A stretch of 64,000 nt of DNA from JAUVZF01 sp964539385 (GCA_964539385.1 CAZIJC010000005.1:6492-70491), one strand, 5' to 3'. Shown: positions 17,083 through 26,884, counted from the first letter of the stretch. A program made the numbers and translations. The notes: a model not told the origin generated them from the sequence alone.

Positions 17083-19974
17083 CTATTGCGTGCAGAATAT
17101 TGCGTAGAACACCAGTGCAATAGTGATCATAAGCTTGATGAGGATATTCATAGCCGGGCCGGAAACGTCCTTGAATGGATCGCCCACCATATCGCCCACC
17201 ACGGCTGATTTGTAGGCGACCTCCATGCCGTCTTCGAATTCGCGGCGAGCTTCGATCATTTTTTTGGCGTTGTCCCATGCGACGCCCCCGATAGACATGC
17301 TCATTCCCAGCACAGAGCCTGTAACCATCGCGCCGACCAGGAATCCGCCCATGGCTTCAACTCCCAGGGCGAAGAACACGACAAATGGGGCAGCCAATGC
17401 AATTGACCCGGCCAGGACGGCGGCTTTGAGGGCACTGTTGGTGATAACCCGTATGCATTTATCCGCCTCAGGCTCGGCTGTTCCCGCCAAGAGGCCTTTG
17501 ATTTCACGAAACTGGCGGCGAACTTCGACGACCAGTTTGTTCGCTATTCGCGTTACCGCGGTCATGGTCAAAGCGGCAAAGAGCAGCGTGAGGGTCACGC
17601 CGATAAACAGTCCGACGAGTGTCCGGGGAGCAAACAATTCGGTATTAGCCAGATCCGTCCCCTTGATGAAGGCTGCGAACAGGGCTACCGCCGATATGAC
17701 GCCGGCCCCGACAGTAAACCCTTTGCCTATAGCGGCAGTGATGTTCCCGGCGATATCCAGCTTGTCGGTAGTCCTGCGAACGGATTGAGCGGCGCCGCTC
17801 ATTGTAGCTATGCCGCCCGCATTATCGACGATCGGGCCGAAGGCGTCGATAGACATGATTATGGCCATCGTGGCTAACATTCCCACCGCCGAAAGCCCTA
17901 TTCCATACAGTCCAGCCGCGAGCAGTGTTATGATTATCGTCGCGCATATGGTGACTATAGGCAAAAAGGCCCCGATGAACCCGACGGCCAGTCCGGCAAT
18001 CACATTGGTCGCCGACCCTGTTTTCGACATGTTGACGATGTACGTGACCGGCATGCCGGAGCCAAAGTATTTGGTTTCGATGCCTATCAGTATCCCGCAC
18101 AATACGCCCGCCGCAACCGACACGAACAGGGCGAATTCCCCGGTTAAGGCAGTGATCGCCACATAAGCCCCCACAAGAAAGAGCATGTTTGACACATAAA
18201 TGGTCCTTTGCAGGAACACCTGCGCGTCGCCGCCTCTGGCAAGGATTTTGCCTAAGCATACCGTTACCACGCAGCAGACAAGGCCTATGGCCCCCAGGAT
18301 AAGGGGCAGCATGACATACTGCATCCCGCCTATCTTAAGGGCCAGGATAATCGTGGCCACTGTGGCGCTGGCAAAAGATTCGAACAAATCCGAACCCATA
18401 CCAGCAACGTCGCCGACATTGTCACCGACGTTGTCGGCGATAACGGCGGGATTGCGGGGATCGTCTTCGGGAAGGTGAAACTCCAGCTTCCCGGCCATGT
18501 CGGCCCCGATGTCGGCGCTCTTTGTGTATATCCCTCCGCCTACCCTTCCGAACAGGGCAAAGAATGAGGCGCCCAGGCAAAAGCCCGCTATGACGTACGC
18601 GAGGCTTTCGGGGTTATCTCCCGTAAGCACGGTGAGGCAGTAGAACCCAAGTCCGATGACGCCCACGGCCATTACGGAAATGCCCATAACGGCTCCGCCC
18701 TGGAAGGCCACTGTCAGGGCTTTGTAAAGGCCCTTCTTCCTGTCTTTGTCCTTGGCCGCCTGACATGTTCGCACGTTTGACGTGGTGGCGGCCTTCATGC
18801 CGATCAGGCCGGGGAACATCGAACAGAGCGATCCAACTATAAACGCCACGGCCGTGGCTGCACAAAGCTGGACGCAAATAACAATGAAGAACAAGATCAG
18901 GAAGATCGCAGCAACCTTGTATTCCTGCTTCAGGAACACGGCTGTTCCGGAGCGGATCTTCTCGGCGATAGTTCTCATCTTTTGGTTTCCGGCCGGATAC
19001 TTGAACAGCGCGAAGTACCCGACTATGGCGAAACACAAGCCCACAATTCCGACATAAGGAACGGCCTGCAACAAGAGCCGATATTCTTCTATTCCCTCGA
19101 TCGAAAACGGAACTGCAGTTTTCAGTACTTCTGCCGACAGCGCCGGCATGGTCACGTAGTCGGTCTGTCCATGGGAGTTGACGTTCAGAGCAACTGTATC
19201 GCTATTGCCGTCGCTCAATGTAGCGAACAGTCCAGCTTGGTTGGATATGGCCGTCGAGCCAACGCTCATAATAACGTCTCCAGCGGAAAGGCCCGCCTGG
19301 TCTGCTGCGCCTCCCGGTACGACAGACAGGATCACGAGGCCATTTACGCCGGCGTCAATTCCGTATTGTTCCCGCAGTTGCGTGGTCAACGCAGTGAGAG
19401 ACATGCCCCAGGTGCTGTCGCTCGTGTCGGTATCATCACTTGCATCAACAACGGCCGTCTTGACAAAGGCCGATCGCGCGACGAGTTCAACATATACGAG
19501 GTCTCTCTTGCCTGCTCTTATATACCGAAGTCTCACGTTATCCCCGGCGTTCAGGGTGACCATGACCTCCCTGAGTGAAGAGAGGTTTTTCACGGGTCTG
19601 TTGGCAAGGAAAACGATGACGTCTCCCCTTTTCAGGCCCGCCTTTTCGGCCGGGGAATTGGGCACGACACTGTTGATGAGCACCCCGATTCCGCCCGGTA
19701 TGTCCAACTGCTCGGCAAGAACGGCGTCAATGTCGCGGACGTCCACCCCAAGAAAGACCGAAACTGACGTGGCGTCGGCTGCGATCTGCACGACATCGTC
19801 TGCGGTAATCGCCGCGGAAGGCTGGCTGTTAATCGTCGGACACGTGCCGGTAAGATCGGCTTTAGTGTAAAGGAGATACCCCGCGAACGCCAGCATCATC
19901 ACCACCATCGCGACGGCCCACTTGCGGTACCCTGTGGGAGAATCACTAAAATGTTCTTTGTCAATATCGCTCAT
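17083..19974 (-). CDS. hppA: PDZ-PDZ-membrane pyrophosphatase fusion (magnetosome-associated)
   Basis: 963 residues, against ~670-700 for a normal membrane pyrophosphatase. A transmembrane helix (about 20-38) is followed by PDZ domain 1 (about 70-165, with SPAEKAGLKRGDVIVFL) and PDZ domain 2 (about 185-275, with GGAADQAGLSAGDVIMSV). From about residue 300 it is a complete H+/Na+-pumping PPase. Substrate-site motifs are GGGIYTKSADIGADMAGK, EDDPRNPAVIADNVGDNVGD, DAFGPIVDNAGGIATMS and GDPFKDVSGPAMNI. NITAAIGKG carries Ala at the position that marks the K+-dependent subgroup. It couples PPi hydrolysis to ion pumping. The PDZ pair resembles those of the neighbouring PDZ protein (21306-22433), so the fusion likely arose within this cluster. 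It sits at the downstream end of the magnetosome genes, cut off from them by an IS remnant. Confidence 0.93.
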   Translation of the reverse strand: MSDIDKEHFSDSPTGYRKWAVAMVVMMLAFAGYLLYTKADLTGTCPTINSQPSAAITADDVVQIAADATSVSVFLGVDVRDIDAVLAEQLDIPGGIGVLINSVVPNSPAEKAGLKRGDVIVFLANRPVKNLSSLREVMVTLNAGDNVRLRYIRAGKRDLVYVELVARSAFVKTAVVDASDDTDTSDSTWGMSLTALTTQLREQYGIDAGVNGLVILSVVPGGAADQAGLSAGDVIMSVGSTAISNQAGLFATLSDGNSDTVALNVNSHGQTDYVTMPALSAEVLKTAVPFSIEGIEEYRLLLQAVPYVGIVGLCFAIVGYFALFKYPAGNQKMRTIAEKIRSGTAVFLKQEYKVAAIFLILFFIVICVQLCAATAVAFIVGSLCSMFPGLIGMKAATTSNVRTCQAAKDKDRKKGLYKALTVAFQGGAVMGISVMAVGVIGLGFYCLTVLTGDNPESLAYVIAGFCLGASFFALFGRVGGGIYTKSADIGADMAGKLEFHLPEDDPRNPAVIADNVGDNVGDVAGMGSDLFESFASATVATIILALKIGGMQYVMLPLILGAIGLVCCVVTVCLGKILARGGDAQVFLQRTIYVSNMLFLVGAYVAITALTGEFALFVSVAAGVLCGILIGIETKYFGSGMPVTYIVNMSKTGSATNVIAGLAVGFIGAFLPIVTICATIIITLLAAGLYGIGLSAVGMLATMAIIMSIDAFGPIVDNAGGIATMSGAAQSVRRTTDKLDIAGNITAAIGKGFTVGAGVISAVALFAAFIKGTDLANTELFAPRTLVGLFIGVTLTLLFAALTMTAVTRIANKLVVEVRRQFREIKGLLAGTAEPEADKCIRVITNSALKAAVLAGSIALAAPFVVFFALGVEAMGGFLVGAMVTGSVLGMSMSIGGVAWDNAKKMIEARREFEDGMEVAYKSAVVGDMVGDPFKDVSGPAMNILIKLMITIALVFYAIFCTQ

Positions 19975-20042
19975 TTTGTTAGCCGATTGATTGCTTAAAG
20001 GTGGTTTCCTTGCTTATGCTTTCAAAATGAGATTGTCCCCAG

Positions 20043-20146
20043 GCGCTGGACAGATTCCGGCCTGGGATAAGGTGGAACCGCCTGCATGGTAACGTTCCCG
20101 CTGCTGTTGCGAAGGGAGCCCGTAGGGCGACCGGAGCGACAGCAGC
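20043..20146 (+). repeat. Dispersed hairpin repeat, copy 1
   Basis: Begins GCGCTGGACAGATTCCGGCC, contains AAGGTGGAACCGCCTGCATG, and ends in a hairpin whose arms are GCTGCTGTTGC and GCGACAGCAGC. Copies 2 and 3 are at 43264-43369 and 54199-54322, all in the same orientation. A few bases upstream (TCCCC) are also shared. This copy lies just beyond the 3' end of an IS3-type transposase fragment. Confidence 0.8.
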
Positions 20147-20207
20147 GATCGCGGTGCGGGACCGCCCCGCATCGCCGCCCACCCAGGCATCGGCCAAGGC
20201 AGGTATC

Positions 20208-20406
20208 TCAATCATATCGTTTCTCGCCGGTGTGACAAGAACCCTTTGGACCGACGCCGGAGCGTCCAAGCCGTACACGCTGGCCGGCGTCCTGCGGCCC
20301 AGGCTTCGGTGCCGACGCAAATGGTCGTAATACGCGAAGTACCGCGTCAGACCCAACCGAGCCTCCGCAGGCGTTTCGTAGTCCCGGGCGCCGCCAAGAG
20401 CCCGCC
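20208..20406 (-). pseudogene. IS3-family transposase (OrfB) C-terminal fragment
   Basis: The minus strand reads YETPAEARLGLTRYFAYYDH, then LRRHRSLGRRTPASVYG, the C-terminal end of an rve_3 integrase core. Everything upstream, including the catalytic DDE residues, is missing. It directly abuts the stop codon of the metallophosphoesterase gene. Together with the hairpin repeat it fills the gap 19975-20406. Confidence 0.75.
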
Positions 20407-21309
20407 TTATATTTCCCCGTCCTCATACTGGACAGGGATATCCGCTCCGACGGGGATTTTTTCCACGGTGACCTTCGGCCCGTACACTCTCAAAAGAAGA
20501 AAATGCCTGTTTCCGGAGTTTAGAAGACCGTCTGAGAAGCTCCCGGAAGTAATATAACGCACACCGTTGACGGTAATATCCTCGTAGCCGTGATAATGGC
20601 CTTCGAGGACAAAATCGACCTCGTATTTCTCGAAGAGGTCGATGAGTCGGTCTCTCTCTTCGCCCTTGGGGAAGTCATATCCGCCGTGTGAACCGCCATA
20701 TATCGGCACGTGGGATATCACAAAAAGCAGCGGCTGCTTATTCCTCCTCAACCGCTCTTCAATCCATTCCATCTGGGCCTGGCCTATTTCGTTGCTGGCC
20801 GAATCGATTACGACGAACTTGGCGTTGCCGGCGCAAAAGGAATACATCGACGGGCCCAGGCACCCCCAATAATGTGACCATCCATCATTATAAAGATCGT
20901 GATTGCCAATTGCCGGGTACACCGGAACGGTCAATGCATTAACGTGATTGACGAAGTTCTCGTACTCGTTTTCAAAACCCATGTAGGTCAGGTCTCCGCC
21001 GAACACGACGAAGCTTATCCGGTTTGCTCTGATTTCCCTGTCGAGATCGGCAAAGCACCCGTCACTGCCGGCGGTGAGGTGTGGATCGGCGCAAAAGGCA
21101 AACGAGTATTCATACGCGTTCTTGAGCGTGTCCCTATACGGCGATTCTATGGATGAAGAGAGTCGGAATCTCTCGTCCACGGTTGCTCTGCCTGAATCCC
21201 TCAACGCCAGCAACAACAGCAGACACACCGGAACGAGCGTCAGTAGCGCAGCAGGCCTCAACAGCAGAATGAGAGCGTTCTTTGCGAAAGTTTTGAGCTC
21301 CGCTATCAT
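20407..21309 (-). CDS. Membrane-anchored metallophosphoesterase
   Basis: 300 residues. One N-terminal transmembrane helix (about 18-35) is followed by a calcineurin-like phosphoesterase domain. The metal-site motifs are FCADPHL (D-x-H form), VVFGGDLTYMG, AIGNHDLYNDG, ISHVPIYGG and GHYHGYE. The set is complete, so the enzyme should be active outside or facing the periplasm/vesicle. The substrate is unknown. The start overlaps the stop of the upstream PDZ protein gene by 4 nt (ATGA), placing it in the magnetosome transcription unit. The C-terminus ends exactly where IS3 sequence begins, so the last few residues may be altered. Confidence 0.88.
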   Translation of the reverse strand: MIAELKTFAKNALILLLRPAALLTLVPVCLLLLLALRDSGRATVDERFRLSSSIESPYRDTLKNAYEYSFAFCADPHLTAGSDGCFADLDREIRANRISFVVFGGDLTYMGFENEYENFVNHVNALTVPVYPAIGNHDLYNDGWSHYWGCLGPSMYSFCAGNAKFVVIDSASNEIGQAQMEWIEERLRRNKQPLLFVISHVPIYGGSHGGYDFPKGEERDRLIDLFEKYEVDFVLEGHYHGYEDITVNGVRYITSGSFSDGLLNSGNRHFLLLRVYGPKVTVEKIPVGADIPVQYEDGEI

Positions 21310-22433
21310 CTGCCTTTTCCGGCCTCCATTGGCCTGTGATATTCCCTGTACGCGAGGTAAAGAATTACCAGTAGCAGAAGCCCCACAAAAAGCACGGTGT
21401 CATTTGTCGATCCGCTCAATTGTGGCGGGACGGCCGACGGCCTGTTCATGCCTGTTGTTGTGGATGAAGAGCCCGTCGAGCCGCCGGTATTGGTATCTCC
21501 CGGAACAGCCGAGGGCCTGTTGAAAGCGGTATTGTCCGACGTAAGCGTCACATCATCCCGGGCGAATTTTCCACCCTTGGGACCCTCTTCGTCATCATCG
21601 TCATCAGTCGAAAACGGTGTCCCACCCGTCAGACGCACGTCGGCGAATGAGTCCATGGGAACATAGCTCATCCGGCCCTGAGAGTAGACGTCCAGCAGGG
21701 CTGTATTGTCATTGTCCGCCGCCAGGGCACTGAAGAACTCGCCCAGATTGGATATGGGCATCTTGTCGATGCCCATGATAACGTCCCCGGCTGAAAGATT
21801 CGCCTGATCGGCGCTGCTGCCCGGCACCACCGACAGGATCACGACGCCGGTTATGTCATCCGGGATACCCAGTGTTGCTCGCAGTGTCGAGGTGAGGTCC
21901 GACAACGATATACCCCACCCGGAATCGCCGGGGTCCACGGAGGCAGTCGTTTGTGTGGCCGCGGCGGCGAGTTCGGCGTAGACCGAATCTTTCCCGCCGT
22001 CTCGAACGTATACAATTCTCACGGTGTCGGCGGGTTTCAGCTCCAGCATGACTTCCCTGAAGGCGTCCACATCTTCGACGGCAAACTTGTTCAGGCTGAC
22101 AATGACGTCGCCCCTCATCAACCCCGCCGTCGCAGCCGGGGACTCGGACACGACGTTGTTTACGAGAACTCCGCCGCCAGGCGGCAGATTCAACTGCTCC
22201 ACAAGAAGCGGACGGATCGACAGCACTTCCACCCCGAGAAACGCCGATGGCGCACGATCGGCTCCATCTTCGGCGGCGGTCAATACGATGTCGGCGGCAC
22301 CGGTATCCGTCGAACCGGTCCTGTACCTGCTGCCCGTGGCCTGGAACAATCCATACACTCCGACCATCAGGACCACGCCGAACACAAAGGCCCCCAGGCA
22401 AGTCATTACCCGTTTCCTGTTCTTCCTGGTCAT
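21306..22433 (-). CDS. Tandem-PDZ membrane protein (MamE/MamP-like PDZ module, no haem motif)
   Basis: About 375 residues. N-terminal helix GAFVFGVVLMVGVYGLF, then PDZ 1 (about 65-155, with SPAATAGLMRGDVIVSL) and PDZ 2 (about 175-260, with SSADQANLSAGDVIMGI). A Ser/Thr-rich linker with two NRPSAVPG-type repeats follows, then a second helix near the C-terminus (TVLFVGLLLLVILYLA). The start ATG at 22433 has AAAGGCGG upstream; a TTG at 22439 would overlap the mamI stop. The PDZ pair closely resembles that of the pyrophosphatase fusion. MamP of known magnetotactic bacteria couples PDZ to CXXCH magnetochrome; no CXXCH occurs here. A scaffold role is inferred. Confidence 0.8.
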   Translation of the reverse strand: MTRKNRKRVMTCLGAFVFGVVLMVGVYGLFQATGSRYRTGSTDTGAADIVLTAAEDGADRAPSAFLGVEVLSIRPLLVEQLNLPPGGGVLVNNVVSESPAATAGLMRGDVIVSLNKFAVEDVDAFREVMLELKPADTVRIVYVRDGGKDSVYAELAAAATQTTASVDPGDSGWGISLSDLTSTLRATLGIPDDITGVVILSVVPGSSADQANLSAGDVIMGIDKMPISNLGEFFSALAADNDNTALLDVYSQGRMSYVPMDSFADVRLTGGTPFSTDDDDDEEGPKGGKFARDDVTLTSDNTAFNRPSAVPGDTNTGGSTGSSSTTTGMNRPSAVPPQLSGSTNDTVLFVGLLLLVILYLAYREYHRPMEAGKGR

Positions 22434-22435
22434 GG

Positions 22436-22618
22436 TCAAGCCGCCTTTGGTTTAGTCGCTCCAAGCCGTCTGACCCCCGCCAATACGGCAACAATACCGA
22501 ACACGACAAGTCCAATGCAGGCCAGCACCTTCAGCACCTCTACAATGAACATCCAGTCCGGCAACATGCTCCATATTGCCAACGCTATTACCAGAAGACC
22601 GATGATGATGTGAATCAT
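22436..22618 (-). CDS. mamI: MamI-like small membrane protein (copy 2)
   Basis: 60 residues with AGGAGA upstream. Two hydrophobic helices (IIIGLLVIALAIW and VLACIGLVVFGIVAVLAGV) joined by a short loop (LPDWMF) end in a basic tail. This matches the size and topology of MamI, needed for early magnetosome membrane formation. It resembles the second copy at 29328-29504 (IIGL-start, WGI/WSM, VAxLAGxR). It overlaps the following PDZ protein gene. Confidence 0.7.
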   Translation of the reverse strand: MIHIIIGLLVIALAIWSMLPDWMFIVEVLKVLACIGLVVFGIVAVLAGVRRLGATKPKAA

Positions 22619-22647
22619 TGTGACACTCTCCTTGCTTTCTGTCCTTC

Positions 22648-23562
22648 CTAATTCCCGATCGCCCTCATCATCAGCAGCCGGGCACGGTTTATGGGTAGGG
22701 CGAAGCTGATACCCGCGAAATATCCGGATGTCGACGCAATGGCCATGTTGATACCGATAACCTCGCCCTCACCGTTTATCAGGGCTCCTCCCGCACTTCC
22801 GCGGTTTATGGAGGTGTCCGTCTGGAAGATGCCGTGGTAGACCCTTCTGTCGATGACGACACTGCGCTTGTTGTCGCTGACGATCCCTGCGGTGACGGTG
22901 TGTTCAAAACCGAACGGGGAACCGATTGCAAGTACCGTGTCGATTATCGCGACCATGTCGGAGTTTCCGAGCTTCGCCGCGGGCATCGGCGTATCCGCGT
23001 TGATCTTCAGAAGGGCCAGATCGTTTTCAACGTCAACGTCGATCAGGTCCGCCTCGTAGGTCTTGCGCTTCGCATTGAAGACGGTCACGTAGACCCTCGG
23101 ATGACCCTCAATCAGGTGATAGCAGGTAAGCACGTACCCTCGATTGTCTACAATGATGCCCGAGCCCAATGTTTCATCGTTCGTCGTCAGGGCTTGGGGG
23201 GAGGGTGTATCAAAGCCAAGTCCTGCCCCGCCGGGCCTTCTTGCCCCGCGTAGTACGTCCGAAGAGGCGACGTCTATGTTCACAACGGAAAACTTCACAG
23301 CCGACACCGCGTCAGTCAGGTCGTCATCGGAACACGAGGTGAGTTGAAGGGCCGAGGATGCGGTGAGCCTCCTAGTATCGCCCGATCCGTCCTGCAATGT
23401 CACGGCGGTCCTTCTTCTTGCCTGCATCGTAAAAGTGAACACGAGTAGTTGACAGACAATGAGAATAATCAGCCCGATAATCAGGCTCACGTTTATGATC
23501 AGATTGAGCCTCCAACGCTGCTTCGCGGGATCTTCGTGATGTACTTGTTCAACCATCATCAT
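22648..23562 (-). CDS. mamO: MamO-like trypsin-fold protein with inactivated catalytic serine
   Basis: About 304 residues from the ATG cluster at 23562. An N-terminal helix (LIINVSLIIGLIILIVCQLL) anchors a trypsin-like domain. The His is kept (YVLTCYHLIEG) and the Asp is kept (DVENDLALLKI). The nucleophile loop, however, reads INRGSAGGALIN instead of GNSGG, so Ser is replaced by Ala at the catalytic position. This parallels MamO of Magnetospirillum, a pseudoprotease needed for magnetite nucleation and MamE control. The assignment to MamO is by analogy. It lies downstream of a ~276-bp intergenic gap in which I see no gene. Confidence 0.75.
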   Translation of the reverse strand: MMMVEQVHHEDPAKQRWRLNLIINVSLIIGLIILIVCQLLVFTFTMQARRRTAVTLQDGSGDTRRLTASSALQLTSCSDDDLTDAVSAVKFSVVNIDVASSDVLRGARRPGGAGLGFDTPSPQALTTNDETLGSGIIVDNRGYVLTCYHLIEGHPRVYVTVFNAKRKTYEADLIDVDVENDLALLKINADTPMPAAKLGNSDMVAIIDTVLAIGSPFGFEHTVTAGIVSDNKRSVVIDRRVYHGIFQTDTSINRGSAGGALINGEGEVIGINMAIASTSGYFAGISFALPINRARLLMMRAIGN

Positions 23563-23838
23563 TTGGCAACTCTCGGTCCTTTTCAACTTTCAGAGGCTCC
23601 GAGACGCGGAGGCATTCGGAGCGCGCCGGCGTCAAAAAGTGTTCTGTCCGGGCGGTTTCGTCGGTCCGGCGCTGTCCGGCGCCGTTCTCCGCCGGGTGCC
23701 AATGCCCACGCTTGCTCTGGGCATGTTCTCCGGTTCGAGAGCAATGCATGCTCACGAGCACGTGAGGGGGTACCATAGTCTGGCCGCAGGCCAAGCCATG
23801 ATCGAGCCGCACACCCGAGGAGACTTATGTGATCCCGC

Positions 23839-26800
23839 TTAGAATAATTCGGCGCCATCTTTGTCCTTGTCTCTGGCCTTGCTCTTGGACGCAGGAGGCC
23901 CGCCGCCGCCGTGCTCTTCTTCGTCGTCAACGACGCCCGTCGCTGATGCGTCCTTCAGATTGCCGGTGGCGTATATGTCCAACGCCTGCTGCACGGTCCC
24001 GCCAAAGCCGGTGTAGACCTTGACCTTGAGATCCTTGAGGGTCTTGAGGGCGGTCATGCTCAGATTGTCGCATATAACGGCGGCGCCGCCTTCGCCCACT
24101 ATAAACTGGGCCACTTGCGTTCCTGTCGACCCCTTGGTCCCGTAGTACGGGTTCCGGACATACTCGGTCTTGCCCAGACCGACCATTATGAAGTAACGGG
24201 CATCATCGAGAAGCGGGGCAACATCAGCTTTCAGGCTCCTGCCCATAGCAGGAACGACCACCTTCTTCGACGCCGTCGATACCTGGACCACCGTAGACTG
24301 GGCGGTCAGCACACCTGCTGCCGTCGTCATCGCCGCCCCTCCGGTGGTGCCGCCGGGTTCGGCATTGACTAACCGAGACCCGCAGACGGGGCAATTCAGT
24401 GCGGCACACGGAACGCCTATCGGGTGCGTTACAGTGGTCTTACACATGGGACAGATGCACAGGGTCGAGCGTCCGCTCTGGGCTGCGCCGGACCCTGCCT
24501 GTCCGCCGCCCTGGGCCGGGCCGTCCACGGCCGCTCCACCCGAAGACGACCCCATATCGGCCGGCGGTCCGCCGGCTACGGGCATTCCTGCTACGGGTAT
24601 CCCGGCTACGGATACCGTCTTGCCTTGAGCCGCCGCGCCCTGCGTCGACTGACCTAACAATGGAACGGTATCAGGCTTGCTCGAAGTCGGAACCAGTGTA
24701 ACCGTCCCGTTGGGCCCGGCCACCAGGAAGAACGTCNNNNNNNNNNNNNNNNNNNNNNNNNNNNNNNNNNNNNNNNNNNNNNNNNNNNNNNNNNNNNNNN
24801 NNNNNNNNNNNNNNNNNNNNNNNNNNNNNNNNNNNNCGAAGTCGGAACCAGTGTAACCGTCCCGTTGGGCCCGGCCACCAGGAAGAACGTCTGCTGGATG
24901 GGAGGCACGTCGTCTGGTTTGCCGCCGGTTTGGATCCCGCCCGTCGCCTGCGCCGGGGTTCCACCGACGGCTGCGCTGGCGCTGCTTACCATCCTCCCGC
25001 CGCACGTGGGACATTGAAGCGCGGCGCACGGGACACCCACCGGATGAGTCACCGTCGTTCCGTCCAGCGGACAGACACAGGTCGTCACTTGTGCACCGCC
25101 GCCCGAAGTCGGTGCCTGTCCGCCCGCCCCGGCCGTCAACTGCGTCGGGGGAATGCTTTCCGGTTTGCCGCTCAGGGCCCAAAGATTGCTCGTCGTCTGC
25201 TGAAGGGCGGTGATTCTGCTCGGCGGGGCGCCTCCCGGGGTCGTAGCGGTTCCGGCAACTTGGGTAACAGGTCTGACTTGCAAGGCAATGTCTGTTGCGG
25301 GCAACTCCGCCTCCAGCGCCGATCCGCCGCGGGTATCGCTCCCCGGTGTCGGATTCATCAGCCGCGACCCGCATATCGGACACGTCATGTCCGAACACGA
25401 GGTGCTCGCCGGATGTGTCACCATCGCACCGCAATTGGGGCAGATACACATGTCGGTTCTATTCGCTCGGGGATCTCCCACGGCTGTGAGGGTTGTGTTG
25501 GCCGCGCTGCCCTTGGGCGGAATAGTGGGGGGCAGACCTTTGTAGCCGCTCTCCTCCTCTTCGTCGTCGGAGTCCTCGGTCCATGGCGACCCGCCCGTAG
25601 GCAACGTAGCGACTGACGAAAATCCGTATCCACCGAGATTGGCTTCACTCATCTCCGGGAGCTTGCCCAACTGATAGTTGACTATCGCGGTCTTGACGAT
25701 GCCCGTGACGGGCCCGTAGACTTTGACTTTTGCGTTGTAAAAAACGTCGAATGATTGCGGGCCTATCCCGCTGACCACTACAGCATCGATATTCTGTCGC
25801 GCCACCATCTGCGCGACGATTATCCCCATGCCACGAACCTGTGCGGCATAGGGGTTAGCAATAGCCGTTGCCTCGTTCTTGTTCATGTCGTAGATGATGA
25901 AATGCGGCGAGGTGGCAAATCGGGCGTAGACGGTTCCGTCCAGGGTGTCGCGGTCCGAGGCGATGGCGATTCTGTTCTTTGTGGGTGTTTCGGCTACAAA
26001 GCTCATCAGTACAACCTGCGGCGGGAAGCTCCCTTCGTCGGGAAGGGATGCGAACAGCCGCTTCCCGCTGTCCGAAGAGTAGACATCCAGCAGGACGGCT
26101 TCATTTTTCTGAAGCGCCTGGTAGAAAGACTGCAGATTCGGCGTTGGGGCCTTGTTGACGCTTACGATAACGTCGCCGACCTCGATTCCCTGGGAATCGG
26201 CAGCGCTGTTCCTGGCGACCGTTACAACGACAATGCCATGCACGGAATCCGGTATGTTGAACTGCTCTCTCAGTTCTCCGGTCAACGGCGATACGGATAT
26301 CCCCCAGGACGTACTGCTTATGACCGGAGCTGCCGGGACATCCGCGGTTCTCACGATATTCGCGCCCTGTGACGGCGTGACGTCGGAGGGGTCGACGCCG
26401 AACTCAACATATAGGGCCCTCCTGCCTCCATTTGCCTTGTCCACGTACAGTCTCACCGTCTCGCCCGGGGCATAACCGGCAATCTCCTGCTGTATCTGCA
26501 GGGTGTTGACTACGGCCGTCTCATTGATGGCGAGTATAACATCTCCGTTTTGGAGCCCGGCATCGTCAGCGGGAGAGTCCGGCGTCACGCTGCTTATTAT
26601 GACTCCGTCTGTTGAAGTCAGGCTGAACTGCTCGCGGATAGTATCGGTGACGTCTTGTATTTCGGCCCCGAGCCAGCCAAGTTTCTTGTCAACCTTGGGC
26701 CAGTTTATTTCCAGCCCGCCGTCGGCCGTCCCTTTGAGTACACGATCGAGTATCGTCATACCAAGCGCGGCAAAACTTGCCATCGCCAGGATCCCGATCA

Positions 26801-26882
26801 CTATCGCCCAGCGCCTCAATACGCGCTTCTTATGATCCAGAAGCTTCACTTTCTCCTCATGCGTCATGTTATTCTGTAACAT
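23839..26882 (-). CDS. Large PDZ/PDZ/NifX-like/zinc-ribbon membrane protein, interrupted by a scaffold gap
   Basis: Residue numbers are approximate. A helix at 24-44 is followed by PDZ 1 (70-150; SPADDAGLQNGDVILAI) and PDZ 2 (190-280; SAADSQGIEVGDVIVSV). A NifX/NifB-type FeMo-cofactor-binding fold follows (300-425; NRIAIASDRDTLDGTVYARF). Three zinc-ribbon-like motifs of form CxCPxCx4THPx4Cx6CPxCG come next (CICPNCGAMVTHP, CVCPLDGTTVTHP, CICPMCKTTVTHP). A second NifX-like domain lies near the C-terminus. The 100-N gap is flanked by the same 55 bases on both sides; merging them keeps one open frame of ~962 residues. No CXXCH is present. It follows mamB by 2 nt. It is probably a magnetosome membrane iron- or metal-handling scaffold. 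Confidence 0.82.
24737..24836. other. Scaffold gap (100 N) flanked by identical 55-mers
   Basis: The 55 bases before and after the Ns are the same, typical of two contigs that overlap by one k-mer and were spaced with placeholder Ns. The true gap may be zero, or it may hide extra repeat units of the surrounding gene. Confidence 0.9.
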
Positions 26883-26884
26883 GG

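Noticed and set aside
24400..25470. C-rich motifs in the PDZ/NifX protein as c-type haem (magnetochrome) sites
   Set aside because: The pattern is CxCPxC...THP...CPxCG; none has His directly after CxxC, so a zinc ribbon is more likely than haem attachment.
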